Positions 18,586 through 26,451 of a stretch of 50,450 nt of DNA are shown here, in pieces; within the stretch, counting starts at the first letter, position 1; each line of letters begins with the position of its first letter. The stretch spans positions 1 through 50,450 of the forward strand of contig JAUIMF010000017.1 of assembly GCA_030433415.1 (NCBI GenBank), written 5' to 3'. This stretch comes from Gammaproteobacteria bacterium. GTDB lineage: Bacteria > Pseudomonadota > Gammaproteobacteria > Pseudomonadales > Halieaceae. A program made the position numbers and the translations under genes. The notes under the pieces were generated by a model. It had not been told where the DNA came from and made no database searches. It saw nothing but the letters and a program-made list of their open reading frames with translations.

Positions 18586-20655
18586 TCAGAAGCGATAGCG
18601 GACGATCAGCTGGATTTCGTCTTCCTTGTTGGCCATGCCAATGGGGCCGGCGCGGAAGCGACCCAGCGGCTCGAAACCTGACAGTCCCGCGGAACCGGAC
18701 TGCAGACCCGCAACACCATGCTCGGGAAGCGGCGGGATTGAGGTTGTGAAAGGCCCGAAGGGGTTACACAGCCGGCAGTCATCGAAGGTCTGATCGGCGT
18801 CACCGAACTTCACGTTCGCTTTCAGCTGCACCTGCCAGTTGTCCGTGATCAGCCAGTCTATCGAGGGCTCAATGACCGTCGCCTTCGCACGGAAGTCGTG
18901 GGCCATGATGATCTGCGGGCTCAGGCGATCCTGCTTCCACCAACCTTTGATCAGGAAGGTCGCGATAAAGTTGGTCTCCCAGTCAGGCATTCCGATCTTA
19001 CCCAGCGTTGCCTGCTGCGTTTCGTGATCCATCAGGTGCTGACCGAAAAGCTGCCCTGACAGCAGGAACGCGCGGTTCTGGTTGATGGAGCGGATGAACA
19101 CGTTCTTGTCTGCACCTAGAACGAAGCGGAACACATCGCTTTCGGAATACAGCTCGGGTTCGATCGTGTTGGCAAACTCCTCGCCCTGCGTGTAGGCGGT
19201 CTCAACACGGAATACCGTATCCAGACCCTGCGAGTAGTAGTCAATGGACCCGCCCAACAGATTCACACGCGGAAACGCAATGTCGAAGGCTATGAGATGA
19301 TCATAGGTGCGCGCTGGCTCGCCCGTGAATGCATTGACCGCGGGTACATGCCCCGCACGCAAAGAGGGAAGCTGCGAGCGATAGGTCAGTGCGTTGACGG
19401 ACCAGCCCAGATCTCCCAGCACACCCTCAAGCTTGAAGCCAAGCTGGGTGTTGCTCAGGCTCCAGGACGGCAAGTCGGCATCGCGAATACCAATGGCCTG
19501 TGGACCAAAGTTGACCGCCAGAAGACCCAGGGATGGATCGGCGGGGTTAAACGGCGCGAAGTTCGCGACGGTACCGCCGTTATCCCAGAGGTTCTTCATA
19601 CCGCGGAAGAAACAGCCGGCATCAAGAATCACGTAGGGCGAACCACACTGGCCCAGATTGTGCGGACGGAACTGGTCGAAGTTCCACACCACCTGGAAGT
19701 TCAGGTCGTCAAACTTGCCCGTGGGGCCAAAACGGAAGTCCGTCTTGAGCATCCACATGGGGATACGGATATCTTCGAGTTCGTCGTAGATATTGTTCCG
19801 TGAGTAATCAACGGGGTTGATCACATCCAGTACACGGAACAGGTCCGTACGGCCCCAGATCACCTGCTGCTTACCCAGACGGAAGTTGATTTCATTGTCG
19901 CCGGACAGCTGCAGCGCAGCGTCTACATACAGTTCCCGCAGCCAATCCATACGGTCGCTGTAGATCTCCGGTGACGCCAGTTCATCTTCGTCAAAGTCCA
20001 GGTAATCATCGATACAGCCGCGGCTGTCGACATCACAGGGACGCACCGGCACGCCGAAGGACACGCCACCACCGTGATTGCGCAGGTGATCGCCGAGCGC
20101 AACCATACCCACGTTGGGGTTTAGCAGATCATAGGAGCCGTTGCGGGCAAACGTATTGTTGGCCAGCACGCCGGTCACCGGGTCCGACAGCACGCCAGAC
20201 GGGATGCCCGTAATCGCCTCTACGGTCGGGCCGAGAATGTTCAGCACTTCTTCGTAGCCAACGTTAAGGCCACCGCTGAGAATTCCCGGTCCGTTCACCG
20301 GCACCACGGTGGGTGCACCAATGTTGGCCAGACCCAGCGAGTTCACAAAGGCTGCGCCACCGGCCTTGCTGCCATATTCATCATCGTTGAGCTTGAACAC
20401 GCCGTCGTAGGAGGCACGCAGCACGCCGTTGATACTGACATTGGAGAATGGTCCGACATTACCGATGAACTTCAGACCCTCCAGCTGTCCCAGGGTGCGG
20501 AACTTGGCGAGGCCCGAATCCTTGCGGTAGTGCGTCACCTGCTCCACAAACCCGGACCACTCCGTTTCATCGGCGTGGCTGACCTGCCCCGTCGCGCTGA
20601 CGAGCAACGCGGCGCAGGCGCCGGCTACTGGTCGCAGTAGTGTGGACATCTTCAT
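18586..20655 (-). CDS. DUF1302 outer-membrane beta-barrel protein
   Basis: This is a DUF1302 family protein of about 689 residues, with a signal peptide (MKMSTLLRPVAGACAALLVSATGQVSHA) and a C-terminal aromatic residue (LIVRYRF), as in outer-membrane barrels. Motifs such as LRELYVDAALQLSGDNEINFRLGKQQVIWGRTD and DVINPVDYSRN are characteristic. The start at 20655 is preferred over one 69 nt upstream because the signal peptide starts there, behind GGAAGG. It lies between the permease and DUF1329 genes. A channel or porin-like role for hydrophobic substrates is inferred; no member has a firmly known substrate. Confidence 0.88.
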   Translation of the reverse strand: MKMSTLLRPVAGACAALLVSATGQVSHADETEWSGFVEQVTHYRKDSGLAKFRTLGQLEGLKFIGNVGPFSNVSINGVLRASYDGVFKLNDDEYGSKAGGAAFVNSLGLANIGAPTVVPVNGPGILSGGLNVGYEEVLNILGPTVEAITGIPSGVLSDPVTGVLANNTFARNGSYDLLNPNVGMVALGDHLRNHGGGVSFGVPVRPCDVDSRGCIDDYLDFDEDELASPEIYSDRMDWLRELYVDAALQLSGDNEINFRLGKQQVIWGRTDLFRVLDVINPVDYSRNNIYDELEDIRIPMWMLKTDFRFGPTGKFDDLNFQVVWNFDQFRPHNLGQCGSPYVILDAGCFFRGMKNLWDNGGTVANFAPFNPADPSLGLLAVNFGPQAIGIRDADLPSWSLSNTQLGFKLEGVLGDLGWSVNALTYRSQLPSLRAGHVPAVNAFTGEPARTYDHLIAFDIAFPRVNLLGGSIDYYSQGLDTVFRVETAYTQGEEFANTIEPELYSESDVFRFVLGADKNVFIRSINQNRAFLLSGQLFGQHLMDHETQQATLGKIGMPDWETNFIATFLIKGWWKQDRLSPQIIMAHDFRAKATVIEPSIDWLITDNWQVQLKANVKFGDADQTFDDCRLCNPFGPFTTSIPPLPEHGVAGLQSGSAGLSGFEPLGRFRAGPIGMANKEDEIQLIVRYRF

Positions 20656-20734
20656 AGAAACCCTTCCTCTCTTACTCTTATGGTTAGGTGCATTACGCCG
20701 GCGCTTCTGATCCCCCGAAGCCACCGTCTGGTAA

Positions 20735-23110
20735 TTACTCTTCGTGTTTTTGGTGAATGAAACCGTCTTCGTCCATTTCCAGAGCGTCGACGAACTTGGG
20801 CTTGAATACCAGTACCCAGGACGGAATCAGCAGCAGAGCCGCCAGGGCGTTGAGCACCACCATCACACTCAGCAGCAGCGCAGCGTCAGCCTGGAAGCGC
20901 AGATCCGACAGGAAAATCCACATCACGATGCCCGCGATCAACGTGAGCGCCGTAAAGGAAATCGCGAGCCCCGTACTGGCCAGAGCCGAGCGCACAGCCT
21001 CGGTAAGCGACGGCATCTTCAGGCGCTGTTCACGAATCCGGTCCATCATGTAAATGGAGTAATCGATGCCCACACCAACGCCGACCGCCACGATGGGCAC
21101 GGTGTTGATGTTGATGCCCACGCCGGTCAGACCCATGTAGGCATAGGTCAGCGTCGTGGCGAACAGCATTGCCAGCAGCATGAGAAAACCGGCGTGCAGA
21201 GAGCCGTAGAACACCATCACCGACAGGAAGATCAGCAGGAATACGAGCGGCAGTACCAGCTTGTTGGTTTCAAAGGCCGCTTCGTTCATGGCGGCGGTGA
21301 CACCGATGGTTCCGCCCGCCAGGCGAATCTGCAGGCCGGGCACATCATCACCGTGCTCAGCGATCCACTGTTTGGCGGTATGGATAGCCCGACGGATCGT
21401 CTCGCCCTGGTGGTCCTTGTAATAGAACACGAGGTTTGCCACGCGGTCTGCGGGATCCACAAATTCCTTCAGCGCTCCCGGGATCGGACTGGAGGCCATG
21501 TAGGCAAACAGCAAGCCACCAACGTACAGCTCATCCTTGGGAATCTGCTGCCAACGCGGATCATTGTTGTGCAGCAGACGGTTCACCTGCTTGACCAGGT
21601 CAGGAATCCCCTTCGCGCCACCCACTTCAGGGTCGAGCAGCATGTGACGCTCGAGATCCGCCAGCGCCGTGAGCACCTCGGGTTTCTTGATGCCGCCCTC
21701 TTCCTCGTGCTCTGCCACGATGTAGAGCTCTTCGGAGCCGGGGAAGCTGTCGTTGATCTTGCGCGAGCTGATGTTGTAGTCGTGGGTCTGGTACAGAATG
21801 GGTGAGCCGGGCTCGGACTCACCGATCTTGACCTTGGATGCGAAGTAACCACCGACCAGCACGGCCAGCGCCATCAGCGCGATCACCTGCGACGGCCGAC
21901 CGGTCACCAGGCGGGCGCTTCCCTCGCCCACCGCGCGCAAGGCATTCTTCTTGAGCGTGATGTTTTTCGGCGTCGGCAGAATCGTCAGCAACAGCGGTAC
22001 GGCGATCAGCACCGTAATGATGATGCACAACGCCCACAGCGACGCGTAGTGCGCCAGCTTGGTATTGAGGGGAATCGAGCCGATGGCGATGAGCAGAAGA
22101 CCGATGGCGTCAGATACCACACCCAGCGAACCGGGGCGGAACAGCGCTTCAAAGGTCGCCCGCGCCGCGAAATTGGAGTGTTCCCGATCCTGCAGCTCGG
22201 CATAGTAGCGCTCGACGATCTGAATACCGTGGGACATGGCCCGGGCCGAGATCAGGAACGGAATCACCAGACCCAGGGGATCCAGGTTGTAGCCAAAGAG
22301 TGAAATGATGCCCAGGCCCCAGATCGTCGATACCAGCACGCCGGCCAGGGGCACCAGCACACCGTAGAGCGTGCGGAAGTGCGTGATCAGCAGCGTGACC
22401 ATGATCAGGGCGGTGAACGCCAGAATCTGGAAGATCTGGTTCTTGTAGAAGTAGGCCCAGCCGATCAGCACTGGTTGCCCCGTCGCGTGAATCGCCACAC
22501 CTGGCTGCGCGTACTCTTCGCGCAGTTGCTGCAGCTTTTCAAAGGTGACTTCGTAATCCAGGGCGCCCTCGTTGAGCTGTGCTTTCACCAGCGCCATCTT
22601 CATATCGGGAGAAACCAGCGGGCCATAAACCGCCGGGTTCGCCACGATCTGGCGACGCAGAATCGCCAACTCTTCTTCACTCAGCGGCGGATCCTGGGGC
22701 TTGAAATAGGGATCGGAGTTGATGCTTCCCATTTCTGTCAGCCACACCTTGCGCGTTGTGCGGTGGGTAAAGCTCGTTACCAGGTTGTGGTTGACGCCAG
22801 GCAGTTCGTCCACCGCCTGTGTCACTTCATGCAGCAGGGACAGCGTTTCGTTGCTGAAAATGTCGCCTTCTTCAACCTCAACGCCAACAACAATCACGTT
22901 GGCGCCGCCAAAGTTGTCCTTGATCTCGTTGTGCAGCTGAATGTACGGGTGGCTCTGGGGAAGCAGGTCCGCAAAGTCCGAGTACATGCGCAGGCCGGGA
23001 ATCTGCGCGGCAAAAAACAGTGTCGCCAAAGCGATGGCGACCAGAATCGTCCGGGGGTGCCGGAACAGCGTCAGCTCGAAGCCGTGAATCAGATGGGCAA
23101 ACTTACTCAC
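20735..23110 (-). CDS. MMPL/RND-family membrane permease
   Basis: This 791-residue inner-membrane protein has two MMPL/RND halves. Each has one N-terminal helix (for example TILVAIALATLFFAAQIPG), a large periplasmic loop, then a bundle of five or six helices. The second-half motif GVGVGIDYSIYMMDRIREQR carries the proton-relay aspartate; the first half has the ISARAMSHGIQIVERYY variant without it. No membrane-fusion protein or TolC gene is adjacent, unlike drug-efflux RNDs. The start overlaps the Ycf48-like gene stop by 4 bp. With DUF1302 and DUF1329 it forms a recurring set. Direction and substrate of transport are unknown. Confidence 0.9.
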   Translation of the reverse strand: MSKFAHLIHGFELTLFRHPRTILVAIALATLFFAAQIPGLRMYSDFADLLPQSHPYIQLHNEIKDNFGGANVIVVGVEVEEGDIFSNETLSLLHEVTQAVDELPGVNHNLVTSFTHRTTRKVWLTEMGSINSDPYFKPQDPPLSEEELAILRRQIVANPAVYGPLVSPDMKMALVKAQLNEGALDYEVTFEKLQQLREEYAQPGVAIHATGQPVLIGWAYFYKNQIFQILAFTALIMVTLLITHFRTLYGVLVPLAGVLVSTIWGLGIISLFGYNLDPLGLVIPFLISARAMSHGIQIVERYYAELQDREHSNFAARATFEALFRPGSLGVVSDAIGLLLIAIGSIPLNTKLAHYASLWALCIIITVLIAVPLLLTILPTPKNITLKKNALRAVGEGSARLVTGRPSQVIALMALAVLVGGYFASKVKIGESEPGSPILYQTHDYNISSRKINDSFPGSEELYIVAEHEEEGGIKKPEVLTALADLERHMLLDPEVGGAKGIPDLVKQVNRLLHNNDPRWQQIPKDELYVGGLLFAYMASSPIPGALKEFVDPADRVANLVFYYKDHQGETIRRAIHTAKQWIAEHGDDVPGLQIRLAGGTIGVTAAMNEAAFETNKLVLPLVFLLIFLSVMVFYGSLHAGFLMLLAMLFATTLTYAYMGLTGVGININTVPIVAVGVGVGIDYSIYMMDRIREQRLKMPSLTEAVRSALASTGLAISFTALTLIAGIVMWIFLSDLRFQADAALLLSVMVVLNALAALLLIPSWVLVFKPKFVDALEMDEDGFIHQKHEE

Positions 23111-24129
23111 AGCGTTTCTCCCGTCCGGCTTGCGACCTTGTCGCCCTCACCCTCGATGGGCAGATCCACCACCAGGCCCCAGCCACCGACCAACAGCAGG
23201 TCGCCATTGCTCAGGGTCACAGCGCTGGCGTAATGCACCGGGACGTCCGGCGATGGGTAGTCCACCCAGGCCGAACCGTCGAAGCGCAGCAATGCGCCCA
23301 GGTCACCGTGAGCAAACAACTGGTTGTTGGACACTACAAAACCGTAGATCGCCGCTTCGCTGTCTACGTCTTCACGCGACCAGGTCATACCACCGTCTAC
23401 CGTGTGCATGATGAGCCCGAGCACGCCGCTGACCCAGCCGTTGTCACGATCCGTGAAATGCATGGAAAGTGGGTAGAGATCGTCGTTGACCGGGTCCAGC
23501 ATCTCCCAGCTGTCACCGCCATCGACGGTTTTGACCACGGTGCCGAATTCGCCGGTCGTATAGCCGACCTCATCGTCGACGAACTGAACAGCGGTGAGCG
23601 TAAAGTCTTCGTACAGGCTCAACTCCTCCCAGGACATCGCGCCGTCACCGCTGCGCATGATCGTGCCAAAGGAGCCCACGACCCAGAGATCACCGCGGGG
23701 GGAGCAGGCAATGGCCTGGAGTTGCTCCTCGGTCGGCACCGGGTGTGCCTGCCAGCCTTCGCCTTCGGTGGTCCAGACGCTGTTACCAAAGCTCAGCGCA
23801 TGCACCGTCCCATCTGCACAATGCGTGCTGGCGATGAAGTTCGGTGCGGGATCGACAAGTTCTGAGCGAGTCCATTCCAGCTCACCGGATTGACCACCTG
23901 CGCCCTCAACAATAACGCCGTGATCGGCGAACAGCATGACGCGACCGTCGGCCAGAGGCTCGACCGTCGTGAACTGGTCGGTACGGCGTATGGGTTTGGC
24001 GAGAGAGGCCTCAACGCCTTCGAGATGGAGTTCTGCCTCACAAGCCATTAGAAAAGTGGCGATCAGAGCGACAGACAGGGTTTTGCAGGCCGACGATATG
24101 CGGATTGAGTCCAAAGCGAGACGATGCAC
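23107..24129 (-). CDS. Ycf48-like BNR-repeat lipoprotein
   Basis: This 340-residue predicted lipoprotein has a hydrophobic signal ending in the lipobox FLMAC at about residue 30, followed by a beta-propeller of the Ycf48/BNR (Asp-box) type. Repeats such as DGAMSWEEL, DGGDSWEML and DGGMTWSRED are spaced about 40-45 residues apart. The start is a GTG at 24129 with AGAGGGG 6 nt upstream. It is the first gene of the left arm, about 83 nt from the predicted start site of the sigma-54 promoter. Members of this family accompany DUF1302/DUF1329/MMPL sets; a scaffold role is inference. Confidence 0.82.
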   Translation of the reverse strand: MHRLALDSIRISSACKTLSVALIATFLMACEAELHLEGVEASLAKPIRRTDQFTTVEPLADGRVMLFADHGVIVEGAGGQSGELEWTRSELVDPAPNFIASTHCADGTVHALSFGNSVWTTEGEGWQAHPVPTEEQLQAIACSPRGDLWVVGSFGTIMRSGDGAMSWEELSLYEDFTLTAVQFVDDEVGYTTGEFGTVVKTVDGGDSWEMLDPVNDDLYPLSMHFTDRDNGWVSGVLGLIMHTVDGGMTWSREDVDSEAAIYGFVVSNNQLFAHGDLGALLRFDGSAWVDYPSPDVPVHYASAVTLSNGDLLLVGGWGLVVDLPIEGEGDKVASRTGETL

Positions 24130-24223
24130 GCTGTTCCCCTCTAACTGTGACTTATTGTTTTTTTGTCGCTTCGGGTGTCGGATTCGTGGCCCGACACTTC
24201 CGAAGTGACGTCAGAGGACCTTT

Positions 24224-24238
24224 GCAAAGGGAGTGCCA
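24224..24238 (-). promoter_or_regulatory. Sigma-54 promoter of the left arm
   Basis: Minus strand TGGCAC-TCCCT-TTGC matches the -24/-12 consensus TGGCAC-N5-TTGC exactly. Transcription would begin near 24212, giving a leader of about 83 nt before the Ycf48-like gene. The DmpR-type protein at 9832-11532 is the obvious activator. Confidence 0.85.
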
Positions 24239-24554
24239 GAATTGCTCCAGACTTAATAACCCATTGTTTTGTAGAGGTTTTGTCGTGAAACAGCAGCTAC
24301 ATAAAAAGAACAACCGGTCTGGCTCGTCGATATCTGCGGCGATTCTATTAACCAAATAGTGAAAATAGTAAAAAGACCAATTTCCCGCCGCCACCCAAGG
24401 TCATCATCAAGCCAATTTATCGCCAGCAACAGCCAAGCACCGACCTGTCAGACCTATTTCTGGAGAAGAAAAGCTTTTTATCTTTAGGTATCTAGGAGGG
24501 ATTCCAACAAAATATTCCACCACCCTTGTACAAAATTTAACCGACCGGGATTCG

Positions 24555-24572
24555 TGATCAAAAAATTAATCA
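24555..24572. promoter_or_regulatory. Candidate upstream activating sequence for the DmpR-type regulator
   Basis: The inverted repeat TGATCAA-AAAA-TTAATCA has one mismatch between arms and resembles the TTGATCAA half-sites bound by DmpR/XylR-type activators. Its centre is about 174 bp upstream of the predicted right-arm start site, within the usual distance for sigma-54 enhancers, and about 350 bp from the left-arm start. A second copy was looked for and not found clearly. Confidence 0.5.
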
Positions 24573-24710
24573 ACCAATGAGCCTACACGTTCTTTTCACC
24601 ATTTCATCAATTTCTACCGATTAGTCTCTCGCACTCCCACCACTCCCACCTATCTCGCCAACTCTCTGTTTTTTTTTAATATTTATCTGTCTGCGCGAAG
24701 GAGCAACACG

Positions 24711-24727
24711 TTGGCACGGGCATTGCG
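24711..24727 (+). promoter_or_regulatory. Sigma-54 promoter of the phenol hydroxylase operon
   Basis: TTGGCACGGGCATTGCG contains TGGCAC (-24), a 5-nt gap and TTGC (-12), a full consensus match including the extended flanking positions. Start of transcription is predicted near 24738, 40 nt before the GTG of the first gene. Confidence 0.88.
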
Positions 24728-24777
24728 TTGTTTAACCGAACCATCTGTCCAAACCGAAAATATAAAAGGGCAAGCCG

Positions 24778-25134
24778 GTGTCCAAGAGCGATGAGAAAAC
24801 CAAGCTACAACTGGTGCACAACCAGCCACTACACGTACCCGAAGGCGCCCCATGCTTTGTGCGCGTCACGGAACGCCTGAGCAACGGCTGTGTTGCCTTT
24901 GACTTCGCCATCGGGTCACCGGACCTCTTTGTGGAGCTGATCCTGCCAGAGCCGGCGTTTGAACAGTTTTGCGTTACCAACAAGGCGACTCACATGACCC
25001 CGGAGCAGAGCGCCGTGGTCGAGCAGGAAATGCTCAAGTGGCGCTACGGGGAGGAAGGGCTTGAACTGAAGCGCAGCGCCGCGGAGGCGCGGGCAGAAGA
25101 TTCCCCGACGAATGACTATCCAACCTCGAACTGA
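24778..25134 (+). CDS. dmpK: Phenol hydroxylase assembly subunit P0
   Basis: This 118-residue protein of the DmpK/PoxA/PhyA family helps assemble the active diiron hydroxylase but is not part of the catalytic turnover complex. The core FVRVTERLSNGCVAFDFAIG, then PDLFVELILPEPAFEQFC and MLKWRYGEEG, is diagnostic. It is longer than the roughly 90-residue relatives because of short polar tails at both ends. The start is GTG at 24778 with AAAGGG 7 nt upstream. First gene of the right arm, 40 nt after the predicted transcription start. Confidence 0.9.
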   Translation: MSKSDEKTKLQLVHNQPLHVPEGAPCFVRVTERLSNGCVAFDFAIGSPDLFVELILPEPAFEQFCVTNKATHMTPEQSAVVEQEMLKWRYGEEGLELKRSAAEARAEDSPTNDYPTSN

Positions 25135-25164
25135 CTCGAACAGATAACGAAAGGTAGAGCAACG

Positions 25165-26154
25165 ATGAGTATCGAAATCAAAACTGCGAAGATCGAGCCG
25201 ATCCGCAATACCTACGCCCATATCGTCCGTCGCTTCGGTGACAAACCGGCCTCGCGCTATCAGGAAGCCACCTACGATGTAGCGGCCAACACCAACTTCC
25301 ATTACAAGCCACTCTGGGACCAGGAGCACGATCTCAACGATCCGAGTCGCACGGCAATCGCGATGGAAGATTGGTATGCGTTCAAGGACCCGCGTCAGTT
25401 TTACTACGGTACTTATGTACAGAACCGTGCGTCGATGCAAGAAAAAGCCGAAGGCAACTTCAGCTTCTTTGAAAAACGTCGTCTTGGCGACGCACTGCCC
25501 GACGTGGTTCGCGACAGGTGCATCACGTTTATGCTGCCCCTGCGTCACGTGGAGCAGGCCGCCAATCTCAACAACATGTACTGCTCATCCAACGCCAACT
25601 TCTGTACCGCCCTGTCCCAGGCTGCAATCTTCGAAGGTATGGATCGACTCGGCACCGCCCAGTATTACTCCCGCGTAGGCCTGGCACTGGACGGCAATAC
25701 GGGTAGCTCGCTGATCGCCGCCAAAGAAGACTGGATGAACAATCCGGCTTGGCAGGGTGTCCGTGCCTACTGCGAGAAAACGCTCACGGTAAAAGATTGG
25801 TTTGAAACCTTTATCGCGCAAAACCTCGTCTTCGACACGCTGGCCAATGACCTTTACTTCCGCCAGTTCGACGCCTGGTTGACCGAGAACGGTGGCCAGG
25901 ACATCGTCATGCTCACGGATTTCATGCAGGTGCGCGCGACGGAGACACAGCGCTGGGCGGACTCCATCATCAAGACGGCGGCCAAGGAATCCGAAGCCAA
26001 TGCGGACCATATCCGGTCGTGGATAAGCAGTTGGCGTATTCACGCCCAGGCGGCACTGGAGCCGTTGGCCACCGCTATGCTGTCCGAGACCGCGCTGCCG
26101 GAAGCCTTTGCGGCCCTTGAAAAGCGTCTGACAAAAATTGGCGTCGGGGAATAA
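25165..26154 (+). CDS. dmpL: Phenol hydroxylase P1, hydroxylase beta subunit
   Basis: This 329-residue structural beta subunit of the soluble diiron monooxygenase (DmpL/TouE type) packs on the P3 alpha subunit to form the (alpha-beta-gamma)2 hydroxylase. It has the ferritin-like fold but lacks the diiron ligands. The segments RNTYAHIVRRFGDKPASRYQE near the N-terminus and DWYAFKDPRQFYYGTYV are characteristic. An AAAGG site precedes the ATG by about 8 nt. It lies second in the operon, in the same order as dmp and related clusters. Confidence 0.95.
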   Translation: MSIEIKTAKIEPIRNTYAHIVRRFGDKPASRYQEATYDVAANTNFHYKPLWDQEHDLNDPSRTAIAMEDWYAFKDPRQFYYGTYVQNRASMQEKAEGNFSFFEKRRLGDALPDVVRDRCITFMLPLRHVEQAANLNNMYCSSNANFCTALSQAAIFEGMDRLGTAQYYSRVGLALDGNTGSSLIAAKEDWMNNPAWQGVRAYCEKTLTVKDWFETFIAQNLVFDTLANDLYFRQFDAWLTENGGQDIVMLTDFMQVRATETQRWADSIIKTAAKESEANADHIRSWISSWRIHAQAALEPLATAMLSETALPEAFAALEKRLTKIGVGE

Positions 26155-26164
26155 GGAGACAATC

Positions 26165-26434
26165 ATGTCACGAGTACAGATAGGACTTCAGGACAACGAC
26201 GAGTCTCGCTACATCGTCGCCGCTATAGAAGAAGACAACCCCACGGCGATTGTGCACTACGAGCCAGCGCTGATTCGCATTGAGAATGAGGGCCACCTGC
26301 AGATCAACCGTGAGTCCGTATCCGAGCAAATGGGCATGGACTGGGATGTGCAGTCAATCCACGTCAATCTGGTCACCCTGACCGGCAACATTGACGAAGA
26401 TGACGATTACTTTCGTATTGAATGGGCGAACTAG
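26165..26434 (+). CDS. dmpM: Phenol hydroxylase P2, regulatory/effector protein
   Basis: This 89-residue cofactor-free effector of the MmoB/DmpM family binds the hydroxylase and tunes turnover. Visible are VQIGLQDNDESRYIVAAIEED, the central HYEPALIRIENEGHLQINRESV and the C-terminal LVTLTGNIDEDDDYFRIEWAN. The ATG at 26165 follows AAGGAGAC at good spacing and is preferred to upstream in-frame starts within the P1 end. Length and position are typical. Confidence 0.95.
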   Translation: MSRVQIGLQDNDESRYIVAAIEEDNPTAIVHYEPALIRIENEGHLQINRESVSEQMGMDWDVQSIHVNLVTLTGNIDEDDDYFRIEWAN

Positions 26435-26451
26435 GATCAGGAGAAACGATA

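Larger units (their letters stand above)
24130..24777. promoter_or_regulatory. AT-rich divergent control region of the catabolic island
   Basis: This 648-bp gap contains no convincing gene and is much richer in A+T than its neighbours. It holds a sigma-54 promoter facing left (24224-24238), one facing right (24711-24727), and an inverted repeat at 24555-24572 resembling a DmpR/XylR activator site. It also has an imperfect IHF-like match, ATCAA-TTTC-TAC, at 24606-24617, and a poly-T run near 24670. The layout suits a shared enhancer serving both arms with DNA bending between. No sigma-70 promoter was identified with confidence. Confidence 0.75.

Noticed and set aside
20656-20724. Upstream start for the DUF1302 protein
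   Set aside because: The extension is basic and would bury the signal peptide. A good ribosome-binding site lies before the ATG at 20655.
24361-24540. Small coding gene in the AT-rich control region (an AGGAGGG occurs near 24495)
   Set aside because: No open frame of useful length with credible codon use follows it. The base composition fits a regulatory region.
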